Origin: Paenibacillus lacisoli
GTDB lineage: Bacteria > Bacillota > Bacilli > Paenibacillales > Paenibacillaceae
Assembly (NCBI RefSeq): GCF_030580655.1
Contig: NZ_JAUQTB010000009.1
Coordinates: forward strand, 1 to 64,000
Direction: 5' to 3'
DNA: 64,000 nt
Below, one piece after another: positions 1-7,755 of this stretch. The notes below the pieces were generated by a model that saw only the letters and a program-made list of their open reading frames with translations, searched no databases and was not told the DNA's origin. The stretch's first letter is position 1. Each line of letters begins with the position of its first letter. Both the position numbers and the translations under genes were made by a program.

Positions 1-49
1 ATGCTGTCACAAGCAGCTTAATCACGGGATTTCTGTATGAGGGGTGTTT

Positions 50-357
50 TCAAACTGCACTTTTGTTGACAACTCCATCAACCTTCGCTTCAAAAACAAA
101 CATCACAAACACAACTTCATTCCCATCCGGATATGTATATTTCATTGCTTCACCACTGTATATGGCATACAGCTTATACTCGTAGACCGTCAACCCGGTC
201 TCTTCGTATACTTCACGGATCATAGTCTCTTCGACCGATTCTCCCGGCTCCATGACTCCTCCTGGAATCCCCAATCTCCATAGTTCGCCCTTCGCTGCAG
301 AAGCACCCGGCCGTATGAATCACGAATAACCGCCCTACCTGTGACCACTATTCTCAT
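50..357 (-). pseudogene. Frameshifted Nudix hydrolase
   Basis: An ATG at 357-355 opens a frame reading MRIVVTGRAVIRDSYG, then VLLQRRANYGDWG. This is the usual N-terminus of a small Nudix hydrolase. The frame is lost at a run of four G on the coding strand (269-272). The next frame carries on with the Nudix box: GIPGGVMEPGES, then EETMIREVYEETGL, matching GX5EX7REUXEEXGU. One extra G in the run would restore one protein. The frame then stops at 50 after about 100 residues, short of the usual 140-160, so the C-terminus also looks cut. It could be a decayed nucleotide-diphosphate-X hydrolase or a homopolymer sequencing error. The frame switch is seen directly; the family call is firm, the substrate unknown. 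Confidence 0.7.
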
Positions 358-548
358 CTTAAAGCCCCCCTTGCTCGTTAGACAAAATAAGAAAATTTGT
401 TAACATCCCGACCATCCCTATCACCTCTTCTTCTCCTCTGATTTTGCTCTTGATCCGAATTATTCTATACTGCTCATCCATTTCACGTTCAAACTCTATA
501 ACAAAAAAACAAACCCCAGTCCAGCTGCTATGCATATATAAATGCCTC

Positions 549-1085
549 TCACCCCTTCACCCTATAGCCATTCAAGAATTCCTTCACGAAGGTCATATCC
601 CTGACACGGATAAACCTGCCAACCTCATCCTCTGGATTGTCCTTCTCTAACAGTGCGGCAATCTCATGGATCGGAACCCATTTCAGAACAAAGCCATGCG
701 ACTGCTCTTGTTCGGTAAAGGAAGGTCCCACTGAATCTCCGTCCACGCGGGCGATATAACCATAAGAAAACTGAATAAGCTCATGGCATTCTCTTACCTC
801 GATAATGAACCCCAGCTCATGTTCAATCACTGCCTTGACCCCTGCCTCCTCCAGCAGTTCCCTGGTTAGTGCATCCCGCGCATCTTCTTCGCCCTCCAGA
901 CCGCCTCCCGGCAATTTGTGATAACCTTTCGCGGATACATACAGCAGGGCGATTTCATTCCTGTCGTTCAGCAGGACGGCCCTCGACGCCTTTCTTAAAG
1001 TATACAGCCGTTCCTCGGTACCTTTATCCTTAGTCTTCAAACCAGCCTCAGCATCATAGTCATGGATTTCTTTTAAGAGTTTCAA
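549..1085 (-). CDS. Nudix hydrolase
   Basis: This 178-residue protein carries a full Nudix box: GGGLEGEEDARDAL followed by TRELLEEAG, with the metal-binding glutamates of REUXEE present. Family members hydrolyse nucleoside diphosphates linked to another moiety; the substrate cannot be told from sequence. About 40 residues precede the Nudix strands, and the C-terminal part has the mixed beta/alpha pattern of the fold. The start is a TTG at 1085 behind a purine-rich stretch lying in the end of the upstream GNAT gene. That gene stops 2 bp before this start, so the two are probably cotranscribed and translationally coupled. It is intact, unlike the Nudix copy at 50-357, and is not a duplicate of it. 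Confidence 0.85.
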   Translation of the reverse strand: MKLLKEIHDYDAEAGLKTKDKGTEERLYTLRKASRAVLLNDRNEIALLYVSAKGYHKLPGGGLEGEEDARDALTRELLEEAGVKAVIEHELGFIIEVRECHELIQFSYGYIARVDGDSVGPSFTEQEQSHGFVLKWVPIHEIAALLEKDNPEDEVGRFIRVRDMTFVKEFLNGYRVKG

Positions 1086-1087
1086 CC

Positions 1088-1582
1088 CTACCCATCCTCC
1101 CTTCTGTTAAATTCTGATAACTCCTTGACCATAACATACCAGCTGTCCGTTTGCTCCGGGTAATCCCGCTTCTCTACAATGTCATAACCCATCTTGGAAT
1201 ACATCTCAATGTTATCCGGGAGGGAAAGCCTTGCCCCAACACGCACTTTTAGGCAGCCTTCTCGCACAGCCAAATCTTCAATATAATGCATCATCTTCCG
1301 GCCTACCCCCTGTCCTCGGCAGGAGGGCAGGACAGATACGCGGCCGATATACATCACCGTTTCCGATTCCTTGTAAAAGAGCGCCGTTCCAACAGGAACC
1401 TCTTCATTCCTTACCAGTACGGCATAACCGCGTCCGTCCAGTTTGGCCCGAATTCCATCTTCAGTTTCACTGAGCGCTCCGGAAGGCGGATCTAGTTTTC
1501 CATCATACTCCCGGAATGCATCACGGATGATCTGTGCAACAATAGAAATTTCACTGTCCTGGGCGATGCTGATCTTCAACAC
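1088..1582 (-). CDS. GNAT family N-acetyltransferase
   Basis: A 164-residue single-domain GNAT enzyme, predicted to move an acetyl group from acetyl-CoA to an unknown amine. The acetyl-CoA pyrophosphate loop is seen as RGQGVGRKMM, after the strand VMYIGRVSVLP (motif A). The C-terminal MYSKMGYDIVEKRDY is the usual GNAT end (motif B). Two starts compete: GTG at 1582, and TTG at 1579, which has the better distance from GGAGG. It is the first gene of a likely two-gene operon with the Nudix gene that begins 2 bp after its stop. Confidence 0.85.
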   Translation of the reverse strand: MLKISIAQDSEISIVAQIIRDAFREYDGKLDPPSGALSETEDGIRAKLDGRGYAVLVRNEEVPVGTALFYKESETVMYIGRVSVLPSCRGQGVGRKMMHYIEDLAVREGCLKVRVGARLSLPDNIEMYSKMGYDIVEKRDYPEQTDSWYVMVKELSEFNRREDG

Positions 1583-1715
1583 GCAGCCTCCACTCCATTC
1601 AACTTCATCTATCTCTTCTTAAAGTTATCCACGATCAGAGAAACTTCGTTACTTTAATGTAGCCTACCTGTATTGTAGCCTACCTGTTCACAACATCCAA
1701 TATACCGTTAAAACG

Positions 1716-1742
1716 CCAAAAACCGCCCGAATCTCGGACGGC
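1716..1742 (-). terminator. Rho-independent terminator
   Basis: The arms CCGTCCGA and TCGGGCGG (minus strand, one mismatch) enclose a 3-base loop and are followed by five T. It lies about 30 bp after the stop of the lipoprotein gene at 1771 and fits as its terminator. Confidence 0.75.
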
Positions 1743-1770
1743 TTCTGGTCCCTCTGTGAAGGAATTTTAC

Positions 1771-2280
1771 TTACTGTTTATTATGGTACTCCTGCTGAAG
1801 ATACCGGTGATAGTCGTGAAAATTATGAATCTGGCCCGCCTGCAGCGAGGGAGCCGATTGAATACGCAGCATTCCTGGCTGCTTTTTCATCTCCATGATA
1901 ATGCTTTTTGAACCATGAATATCTTTGGACATATTGGCCATTCGCTTTGCCAGAGCCGGGTACCCCTGCTGCTGCAAAATATCTGCCATTTGCTTCATTT
2001 CCCCCAGCTTGCGGTCCGATTGGTCCAGGTATCCGAGCACTTTACTCGAATCCGTGCTTGTATTCAATGCGGCGATCCGCTGAACGTGATCCTTCTCCAG
2101 ACGTTTCAGTGCATCCAAGTGAGAGGCCTCCAGCTGCTTCGGATCTCCCCAGTTCTGTGCTTGCATGGAATGGGATTCACTGGCCCGTGTCGCCGTATTC
2201 ACATTATGGTTAGCGCAGCCCACCATCAGGACAGCATAAGCTGCCAAGGTTCCGACCACGATCCTGCTTCTCCATTTCAT
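1771..2280 (-). CDS. Putative lipoprotein of unknown function
   Basis: A 169-residue protein starting at ATG 2280, preceded by AAGGAGTG. A longer in-frame reading from 2343 has no such site. The N-terminus is a type II signal peptide: basic KWRSR, a hydrophobic stretch, then the lipobox LMVGC, so it should be lipid-anchored outside the membrane. The mature part is helical and rich in His, Gln, Lys and Met, with many charged residues in heptad-like spacing (HLDALKRLEKDHVQRIAAL) and a His/Tyr-rich tail (NFHDYHRYLQQEYHNK). I do not recognise a family. A TTCGACA (reverse Spo0A box) lies 115 bp upstream, leaving open a sporulation-phase role. Confidence 0.7.
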   Translation of the reverse strand: MKWRSRIVVGTLAAYAVLMVGCANHNVNTATRASESHSMQAQNWGDPKQLEASHLDALKRLEKDHVQRIAALNTSTDSSKVLGYLDQSDRKLGEMKQMADILQQQGYPALAKRMANMSKDIHGSKSIIMEMKKQPGMLRIQSAPSLQAGQIHNFHDYHRYLQQEYHNKQ

Positions 2281-2394
2281 GGTATCCACTCCTTCATTAT
2301 TCACTGAAGGTAGTATCCACCGAGTCAGGCCATTTATGCACAAAAAAACGATTAGATATGTAGATCCTTGTCCGTATATAACATGACCGTGTAC

Positions 2395-2401
2395 TTCGAC
2401 A
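2395..2401 (+). promoter_or_regulatory. Possible Spo0A box
   Basis: TTCGACA is the exact reverse complement of the Spo0A box TGTCGAA. It sits between the small membrane-protein gene and the lipoprotein gene. A 7-bp match can occur by chance, so this is weak on its own. It is noted because the same heptamer occurs before two SLH-protein loci in the window. Confidence 0.3.
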
Positions 2402-2402
2402 A

Positions 2403-2690
2403 TTAACCTCTTTTGAACAGCCCCGCCATACTAACGACTACACCGATCAGAACGGTGACTAAGCTTAAACTCGGGAATTGTAATTGGAAACTCGAAAAGG
2501 AGCTAAAGAAAAAGCCCAGCAGAATAAGTTCTCCGCCGAAGAACATCATTTTTCTGCCATCCAGTCTGTTGAATCGGATTGCCATAACCACGATACCAAC
2601 AAGAAGCACAGCAACGAACAAAATACTGAGCACATCAAAGCCCGTTTGTGTCAGCGGAAACCAGCCGTAAATCCCAGGTTGATACTCCAT
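2403..2690 (-). CDS. Small membrane protein, three TM segments
   Basis: A 95-residue hydrophobic protein starting at ATG 2690 behind GAGGGGAAG. Three membrane helices are visible: about residues 17-38 (FDVLSILFVAVLLVGIVVM), 48-65 (MMFFGGELILLGFFFSS) and 75-91. A short basic loop (RFNRLDGRK) follows the first helix, which would place it inside the cell. No catalytic motif is visible and I do not recognise the family. It lies 26 bp after the histidine-phosphatase gene, so the two probably share a transcript. The real stop and the good ribosome site argue for a true gene. Confidence 0.65.
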   Translation of the reverse strand: MEYQPGIYGWFPLTQTGFDVLSILFVAVLLVGIVVMAIRFNRLDGRKMMFFGGELILLGFFFSSFSSFQLQFPSLSLVTVLIGVVVSMAGLFKRG

Positions 2691-2716
2691 TTGGCTTCAC
2701 TTCCCCTCACGTAAAC

Positions 2717-3322
2717 TCATAAATGCTCAATCATCGCAAAAGAAGCCATCTCAAATTCTCCCTCCGCATAGTTCAGCCTGGTGATGGAGCATTCGGGAAT
2801 TAACCCACTCTGCAGCCGGATAAATTCAGGATGCCACCTGTTCAGGTCCTGCTCAGCAAGCGTATGGACCAGAAAATCCGTAATAATTCCGCCATGTGTA
2901 ACCAAAACAATATGACTGTCCGGGGGATGCTTCAGCGCCATTTCAACACACACCGAAGCCATCCGCTGACCAGCCAGTTTAGCTGAATCCCCGACTGGTG
3001 GCAGATAGGCAGGTTCCCGGGTACAGCGTTCCCACATGGCTATAAACTCTTCAAATGATTGTCCGGGTAGATCCCCCCAATTGGCTCTCTCCCTCAGACG
3101 GCTGTCCGTCTCAACTGCAGCGTGTGTCTCTACGGCAATATATCCTGCTGTTTCCTGCGCCCGTCGCAGCGGACTCGCTGTGATAGCCGTAATGGGCGCA
3201 TGCAGTTGACCAAAATAGCGTGCTGTTGCCTCGGCCTGCAGAATTCCTTCTTTAGTGATCGGAACGTCTCCGACCGCTTTTTCCTTCAATGCATGCCTCA
3301 CCAGATACAAAGTCGTACTCAC
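2717..3322 (-). CDS. Histidine phosphatase family protein
   Basis: A 201-residue protein of the phosphoglycerate-mutase-like superfamily. The phospho-acceptor His sits in LVRHALKEK at the N-terminus. The conserved arginine region is SPLRRAQETA, and the second catalytic His is in VLVTHGGII. These enzymes form a phosphohistidine intermediate and dephosphorylate small metabolites; the spacing here is of the broad phosphatase type, not a mutase. The start is GTG 3322 behind GGGGTGG. Length is typical. The small membrane-protein gene follows 26 bp downstream. Substrate is unknown. Confidence 0.85.
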   Translation of the reverse strand: MSTTLYLVRHALKEKAVGDVPITKEGILQAEATARYFGQLHAPITAITASPLRRAQETAGYIAVETHAAVETDSRLRERANWGDLPGQSFEEFIAMWERCTREPAYLPPVGDSAKLAGQRMASVCVEMALKHPPDSHIVLVTHGGIITDFLVHTLAEQDLNRWHPEFIRLQSGLIPECSITRLNYAEGEFEMASFAMIEHL

Positions 3323-3356
3323 GTAACCACCCCATTTTCCAAAAAAACTGTTCTCT

Positions 3357-3638
3357 TCATTGACCTCGGCTTTTACGCACTATTCTAGCTATCTTGTCTA
3401 AGAACAAGCCAACAAAGATCCAAAATACCAGGTGAAGCAAGTAAGTAATGGTATAGGCGTAAACAGGCGTACCTGGCTGGGCATAGAGATCTGTGAGCCA
3501 ACCATTAAGCAATAAATTCAAGGGATTTATGAGGAATAACAAAATATTTTTGTCATCATTCCCCGTAAGATTAATAAGGCAGACCATGACGGAGAACAGA
3601 ACAGCTCAAAAGGTGAATTTTTTAAAAACCACACTCAC
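3357..3638 (-). pseudogene. Small membrane protein interrupted by TGA
   Basis: A GTG at 3638, behind GAGGG, opens MSVVFKKFTF. A TGA at 3608-3606 follows, and the same frame continues as AVLFSVMVCLINLTGNDD and on to 3357. Read through, it makes a 93-residue protein with a basic N-terminus, a first hydrophobic helix split by the stop, a middle NILLFLINPLNLLLNGW segment and a third helix YLLHLVFWIFVGLFL. A shorter product could start at ATG 3587, but its ribosome site is poor and it would lose half the first helix. A nonsense mutation in a small membrane protein is the simplest reading. I do not recognise the family. Confidence 0.5.
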
Positions 3639-3707
3639 ACGTTTCCCTCACTTCCACAGGTTCTTCTCCTTCTTTACTTGGGACTAGCCATAGACCTGGT
3701 AACCGGA

Positions 3708-3959
3708 TTATTCATACATTTTGCCCATATACAAAATCTGAGCACACCGCCGCCATGGATTATCCGGCTTATCATAAGCATGCAGCCCGTCTACAGAAGC
3801 CGCTCCCCATTCCGCTGCCGCTTCCAGAAAAGATGTGATCGTTGTATTCTCCCACGAATTCATGTCTACTGTGGAATCATGACCCAGCGCCTGAATAAAT
3901 TGAACGAATGTTTCCTCGTTATAGACTTCGTTGACCCGCTCAAATAAAGTTTTACTCAT
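3708..3959 (-). CDS. Small protein resembling DUF7660
   Basis: An 83-residue soluble protein starting at ATG 3959 with AGAAGGAATCAG in front. It reads NEETFVQFIQALGHD, then SWENTTITSFLEAAAEWG, and ends NPWRRCAQILYMGKMYE. The WEN-x4-FLEA-xxAW and W-x5-IL-x5-YE pattern is, from memory, that of the DUF7660 family, whose members are small and often tied to contact-toxin immunity or unknown roles. No toxin lies beside it: the neighbours are the broken membrane-protein gene and an isochorismatase-like gene. Family call is moderate, function unknown. Confidence 0.65.
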   Translation of the reverse strand: MSKTLFERVNEVYNEETFVQFIQALGHDSTVDMNSWENTTITSFLEAAAEWGAASVDGLHAYDKPDNPWRRCAQILYMGKMYE

Positions 3960-4003
3960 TCTGATTCCTTCTTCCAACCGCTAGGATGTGTAGAAACTGG
4001 TTC

Positions 4004-4498
4004 CTATTGATTTAACATAAATTGAATAACCGGATGCGAGATCAGATTCCGGTCTCTGTAGGTTGAAGTAATAATATCGCTGTGCGTACTAAGAATACCG
4101 TTCTGCAGCAGGACTGGTTTGAAACCTCTTTCGTTAGCTCCATTGTAGGTAAACAGCACACAGTGCTCAGCTGCAAACCCGGCAATTACGACTAGCTCTA
4201 CCCCATGATCTCGCAAAATTTGCTCCAGATCCGTCTGCCAGAATGCATTGGAATTCTCTTTGGTCAGCTTCAGGTCCGTTTCGCGGACGTCAATCTCTGG
4301 AACGACTTCATACAAAGCATGGTTGGACTCGTCCCTGCCTTCAATATCCTGGATATGAACAACCAGCTGTCCTTTGGAACGCATCAAATCTGCAACGTAG
4401 TTAATGTACATGCATGCTCTATTGATGACCTTTTGTTCTAGGGGGTCCTCCTGCAGATATACGGATTGCATATCAATAATTAAATAAGCGATTTTCAT
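4004..4498 (-). CDS. Isochorismatase-like cysteine hydrolase
   Basis: A 164-residue cytosolic hydrolase of the isochorismatase superfamily. The triad is visible: Asp in YLIIDMQ, Lys in LKLTKENSNAF and the nucleophile Cys in GFAAEHCVLFT. Relatives split isochorismate, nicotinamide or N-carbamoyl compounds; this short form is of the single-domain, general type and the substrate is open. The start is ATG 4498 behind AAGGAG. An upstream in-frame start at 4525 would add nine residues unrelated to the family N-terminus. It stands alone, with a gap to the divergent DinB gene. Confidence 0.85.
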   Translation of the reverse strand: MKIAYLIIDMQSVYLQEDPLEQKVINRACMYINYVADLMRSKGQLVVHIQDIEGRDESNHALYEVVPEIDVRETDLKLTKENSNAFWQTDLEQILRDHGVELVVIAGFAAEHCVLFTYNGANERGFKPVLLQNGILSTHSDIITSTYRDRNLISHPVIQFMLNQ

Positions 4499-4683
4499 GA
4501 ATAGCAGCACTCCTTTTCCTTCCATCTATAGATTCCCAAATTATAGCACTTCCAGGGCTTAGCTGGAGAGGATTTATTCGTTTATAACAGAAAAAGCCGG
4601 ATGGCTTTAATCTCTCCAAGGAAATAAGCTTTTGACGTTGCATTATTTAGCAGAAGATATGTAATACCATGGAGGGATTCATA

Positions 4684-5184
4684 TTGTCCGAAGAAACGAT
4701 TCCGCTGTATGAGTATCATGCCTGGGCTAATAAGATTGTTTTCTCACACCTGCATATACTTCCTGAAGACATTTGGAATCAAAATCTTACTAGTGTGTTT
4801 CCCTCAATTCACCAGCTGTTGTCTCATATGTTAGCGAGTGATGTGCTGTGGCTCAGCGTGATGTGTGAACGTCCTTTTGAAGAGGCGAGAGCTGCACGGA
4901 ACCGGTTAATTGAAGAAACCGGAACAGAAACTCTGACAGGAATGAGAACACGATTTGACGAGACAGTAGATCAGTACAGGACTTTCCTGAATCAGAGTAA
5001 TCCTGCACTAATTATTCCCTTAGCACACCCTCACTACGGAACCTTTAATTCAACGCTGTCAGCGGTTGTACAGCATGTGGTAAATCACGGGACCTACCAT
5101 CGGGGCAATCTCACGGCCATGCTCCATCAATTAGGCCATCAAGGTGTTCCAACGGATTACGTTTTTTATCTGTATCAGGCCTGA
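4684..5184 (+). CDS. DinB family protein
   Basis: A four-helix-bundle DinB/YfiT-type protein of about 167 residues. Metal-ligand histidines are seen in the second helix (HQLLSHMLASD) and in HVVNHGTYHRGNLTAML, the family's third and fourth positions. Members are metal-dependent enzymes, often thiol transferases or damage-linked proteins of unclear role. The most likely start is TTG 4684, eight bases after GGAGGG. An ATG at 4669 lies inside that site and has no site of its own. The gene ends before a palindromic terminator. Confidence 0.85.
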   Translation: MSEETIPLYEYHAWANKIVFSHLHILPEDIWNQNLTSVFPSIHQLLSHMLASDVLWLSVMCERPFEEARAARNRLIEETGTETLTGMRTRFDETVDQYRTFLNQSNPALIIPLAHPHYGTFNSTLSAVVQHVVNHGTYHRGNLTAMLHQLGHQGVPTDYVFYLYQA

Positions 5185-5205
5185 ACCTATGAGGCTGCAT
5201 ATCAC

Positions 5206-5235
5206 AAAGAGTCAGGTTACGTAACCTGACTCTTT
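5206..5235. terminator. Bidirectional terminator hairpin
   Basis: A perfect 30-bp palindrome, AAAGAGTCAGGTTAC joined to its complement. It ends the DinB gene from the left and the zinc-ribbon remnant from the right, so it probably works both ways. The following T tract is short. Confidence 0.7.
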
Positions 5236-5268
5236 GTTTAATTGGGTACAGCACACCGGCACGTACAT

Positions 5269-5484
5269 TCAGAGGATAGTTTTTTCTCTATAGAGTTCGC
5301 TTTTCAAGGATGGGCGAAGCTTGCCATGTTCGATTCGTTCTATCCTGCTCCCATCTGCTCCATCATAGAGTTGACCGCAGGTCAGACACTGCTTGATCAC
5401 ATCCCCCTTCTCCATATGCGTAAAATAATGAAGCTCTCCCTGACAGAACTCACAAGATTCCTCGTAGGATCTGTTGTAAGTAAA
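5269..5484 (-). pseudogene. Zinc-ribbon protein lacking a start codon
   Basis: The frame from 5484 to 5269 reads SYEESCEFCQGELHY, then THMEKGDVIKQC, LTCGQLYDGADG and a charged tail. Two CxxC knuckles (CEFC and CLTC, 21 residues between them) make a compact zinc ribbon. The frame runs from a TAG at 5487-5485 to the TGA at 5269, but no ATG, GTG, TTG or CTG lies before the first knuckle. An ATG inside would drop it. Either the N-terminus was lost by a frameshift or deletion, or it was once joined to the 31-residue frame that stops 20 bp upstream. No function can be assigned. Confidence 0.5.
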
Positions 5485-5506
5485 CTACGATGGTTAACTT
5501 GTATCT

Positions 5507-5602
5507 CTAATCTCTTGTTCTTCTAAGCTCCTGAAGAATTAAATCCAGCCGCTCCATGATCTGCTCATCGTTCTCCAGCTTCTTCTTCGTGTTAACATCC
5601 AT
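5507..5602 (-). CDS. 31-residue coiled-coil peptide, coupled to GNAT
   Basis: ATG 5602 overlaps the TAA of the GNAT gene and opens a 31-codon frame: DVNTKKKLENDEQI, then MERLDLILQELRRTRD. It is wholly helical and amphipathic, with leucine/isoleucine at heptad positions. Overlap of start and stop suggests translational coupling. The zinc-ribbon frame begins 22 bp later in another frame. A coiled coil plus zinc ribbon could once have been a single small protein, broken by a frameshift here. It is too short to place in a family. Confidence 0.45.
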   Translation of the reverse strand: MDVNTKKKLENDEQIMERLDLILQELRRTRD

Positions 5603-6101
5603 TCGGATTACCGTTAATATCAGCTTGAACCAGCACTACTGAGGTCTCAATCTGCCTCTCTGGTATGTTCCAGTATTTACGCAGCAATATTTCCTTCTCC
5701 TGTTCCGGAGCGAGCTGAAAACCATTTTTCTCATAAAATCGAATCGCCCAACTGGCTGAGGCCCATGTGCCGATTAATACCGGTTTGTCTGTTCCTCTCA
5801 GGATACGCCTTAACAGCTGACTCCCTATTCCGGCTTGTCTCTGACTGGTTCGTACATAGGCATGTCTGATTAGAGAAACCTCACCTTTGTCCTGAATTCC
5901 CATCACACCAATCAGTCTCCCGTGGGTACCGGTATAACCCCAAAAAACCACACCCGCACCCAGCTCCTGCTGTAATTCCTCAAGGGTCATATAAGGCTCG
6001 TGATATCGGTCATCCGGAATGATGCTTTGATAAGCTGTGGCTGCGTCATTAATGATCTCTTGAATCGTGCTGATCTGTTGATCTTCACACAAATGAATCA
6101 T
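5592..6101 (-). CDS. GNAT family N-acetyltransferase
   Basis: A 169-residue GNAT enzyme starting at ATG 6101 (MIHLCEDQQISTIQEI). An in-frame upstream extension to 6173 lacks family resemblance. The acetyl-CoA loop is RQAGIGSQLLRRIL after LIRHAYVRTSQ, and the C-terminal FYEKNGFQLAPE is the usual motif B. The stretch IPDDRYHEPYMTLEELQQEL matches a common Bacillales subgroup. Substrate unknown. Its stop overlaps the start of a 31-codon frame, so the transcript goes on to 5269 and ends at the palindrome at 5206-5235. Confidence 0.85.
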   Translation of the reverse strand: MIHLCEDQQISTIQEIINDAATAYQSIIPDDRYHEPYMTLEELQQELGAGVVFWGYTGTHGRLIGVMGIQDKGEVSLIRHAYVRTSQRQAGIGSQLLRRILRGTDKPVLIGTWASASWAIRFYEKNGFQLAPEQEKEILLRKYWNIPERQIETSVVLVQADINGNPNGC

Positions 6102-6285
6102 ATTCCGAAACCCCCGTCTACTATGTATTGAACTGCAGACTATCCTATTATAAATAACAGCATTTAAGAACATCTACATACAAATAAATATGCAACTCAG
6201 CATACCCACTAGGAAGGGAATTCGCAGGTAATTACGAATAAATACATGTCTGTGAAAATAAACCAATATCCAGGAGGAGATCTAT

Positions 6286-6597
6286 ATGCGCAAAATGTTG
6301 ACGGTATTATCTATATCCGCACTAACCCTATCACTGGCAGGTACTGCGGGAGCTGCTCCTATTATCGAACAGCAGAACAGCAAATCCCCTATCCAACTGT
6401 ATGATACAACGATTCCTCTTACTGTGGGAAGTTCCTATCTTATGTCCGGTGATGCCTGGATTATCCTCTATGGAGAGAATGTGGTTCAGCTAACAGGTAA
6501 CAAAGCAACCATGATCAACCCAGGAACAGCACAAGTGAAAGCCTTTAAATCCAATGGCGCCCTGCTGGGTGTGTATACGTTCAGAGTTACAAGATAG
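6286..6597 (+). CDS. Small secreted beta protein
   Basis: A 103-residue protein with a strong ribosome site (AGGAGGAGATCT) before ATG 6286. The first 24 residues are a classical signal peptide, cut after AGTAGAA. The mature 80 residues are all beta, with short Gly/Asn turns, and end LLGVYTFRVTR. The pattern of alternating strands and IMN-type turns (NKATMINPGTAQVKAFKSNG) resembles a lone bacterial Ig-like (BIG2-type) domain. No anchor is present, so it should be released outside. It stands alone and converges on the DUF4179 gene at a shared terminator. Confidence 0.75.
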   Translation: MRKMLTVLSISALTLSLAGTAGAAPIIEQQNSKSPIQLYDTTIPLTVGSSYLMSGDAWIILYGENVVQLTGNKATMINPGTAQVKAFKSNGALLGVYTFRVTR

Positions 6598-6607
6598 ACA
6601 GGAATAG

Positions 6608-6650
6608 AAAAGTGAAGAAACGGCACACCATCGGCACCTTCTTCACTTTT
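6608..6650. terminator. Bidirectional terminator
   Basis: Twelve-base arms AAAAGTGAAGAA and TTCTTCACTTTT enclose a 19-base loop between two converging genes. A/T tracts on both ends suit termination on either strand. Confidence 0.75.
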
Positions 6651-6659
6651 AACCCCCTA

Positions 6660-7751
6660 TCAATGGACTGGCACCTTCATCTCCAGTTCAGGGATGTACT
6701 CCTTTTTCGGATATCCATCCGCATCAAGTTCAAACTGGCTGGGGTCATCGGCTTTAGTCATATATTTGAACACTTTAATGGTGATTGATTTCGGAATAGC
6801 AGTGACCGGCTCAAATCGGGTGTCCGCAATCAGCGTATGTCCATTCGTTGGATTCCACCCGTTCCCGCTCACCAGCTGCAATGAATTTCCGTGTTCGTCC
6901 AGGATATCATAATTCAAATCCGGCATACGGGATTGGCTGCTCTCCGGTACCTGAATGCGGGTAGTGATGACAGTAGTAATAGGTGTAAACTCTACTTTTT
7001 CCAGCTCTAATTGGATACGGTTGAACTTTTTGTGGATATCGGCATTAATCACTACATTCTTCCCTGTTTTGGTGACAGGCACTTCGATGGCAAAAGGCTC
7101 CCGGATCCCGTCCAAGGTGATCTTCAATCCAAGATCAAAGCGATCCGGAAACTTTGGCCCTCCCTGGTTAGAACGATCCGAGAATTGGATAATCGTGTGG
7201 CTGCTATCCTTGCTTGGCACCATGTAAGGGTCTATGAAGTTGTCCGTATTCGCCGGGGCGAAGACACTGATCGGCTTACCGTTAATTGACAACTGAATGT
7301 CACGGATCAGATCGTTAATATTTTGTCCCGTATTAGCACTCTCGGTTTCGCTTTCTAAACCAACAGATACACGTGTACCGTCATACACCACGACAGGAAC
7401 CTTGAGGGTTATGCCGCTGTGGGTAATCTTATGATTGGATGTCTGGATCAGAAGGGCTTTTTCATCTGCCGTCTTAAGCCCGAGATCTCCCGCAATTTGA
7501 AAGACGGCAGCCATACCCGGAATTTGCTTCATCGCTTGAGCCATAGCCGGTGAGACAAAGCCGGTCCCCATGACAAGAGCTATAATGACTGCTGCAGACG
7601 CCGCGGTTACCAGAATTTTATATGTGATAGGACGACGCTTCGGGGCTTTGTTCTTGTTCGTGCCCAAGTTCACGATGTAACGGTGAAAGGTCTTCTCAAC
7701 CAGATCGACTTCAACAGGCGTGTCACGGATCATTTGCTCCAGATGTGACAT
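6660..7751 (-). CDS. DUF4179 protein, probable anti-sigma factor
   Basis: A 363-residue membrane protein. A short cytosolic N-terminus (about 50 residues, HLEQMIRDTPVEVDLVEKTF) is followed by one membrane helix (ILVTAASAAVIIALVMGTGF) and a large outer beta domain. The segment after the helix, SPAMAQAMKQIPGMAAVFQI, is the hallmark of DUF4179 proteins. These are normally encoded beside ECF sigma factors and hold them at the membrane. The start ATG 7751 lies four bases after the sigma gene stop, with GGAGG inside the end of that gene, so the two are coupled. Which outside signal it senses is unknown. Confidence 0.85.
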   Translation of the reverse strand: MSHLEQMIRDTPVEVDLVEKTFHRYIVNLGTNKNKAPKRRPITYKILVTAASAAVIIALVMGTGFVSPAMAQAMKQIPGMAAVFQIAGDLGLKTADEKALLIQTSNHKITHSGITLKVPVVVYDGTRVSVGLESETESANTGQNINDLIRDIQLSINGKPISVFAPANTDNFIDPYMVPSKDSSHTIIQFSDRSNQGGPKFPDRFDLGLKITLDGIREPFAIEVPVTKTGKNVVINADIHKKFNRIQLELEKVEFTPITTVITTRIQVPESSQSRMPDLNYDILDEHGNSLQLVSGNGWNPTNGHTLIADTRFEPVTAIPKSITIKVFKYMTKADDPSQFELDADGYPKKEYIPELEMKVPVH

Positions 7752-7755
7752 TCCG

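Noticed and set aside
5242..5526. A 94-codon plus-strand frame after the DinB gene
   Set aside because: The opposite strand carries a zinc ribbon with two CxxC pairs, a far better coding signal; the plus frame has no ribosome site.
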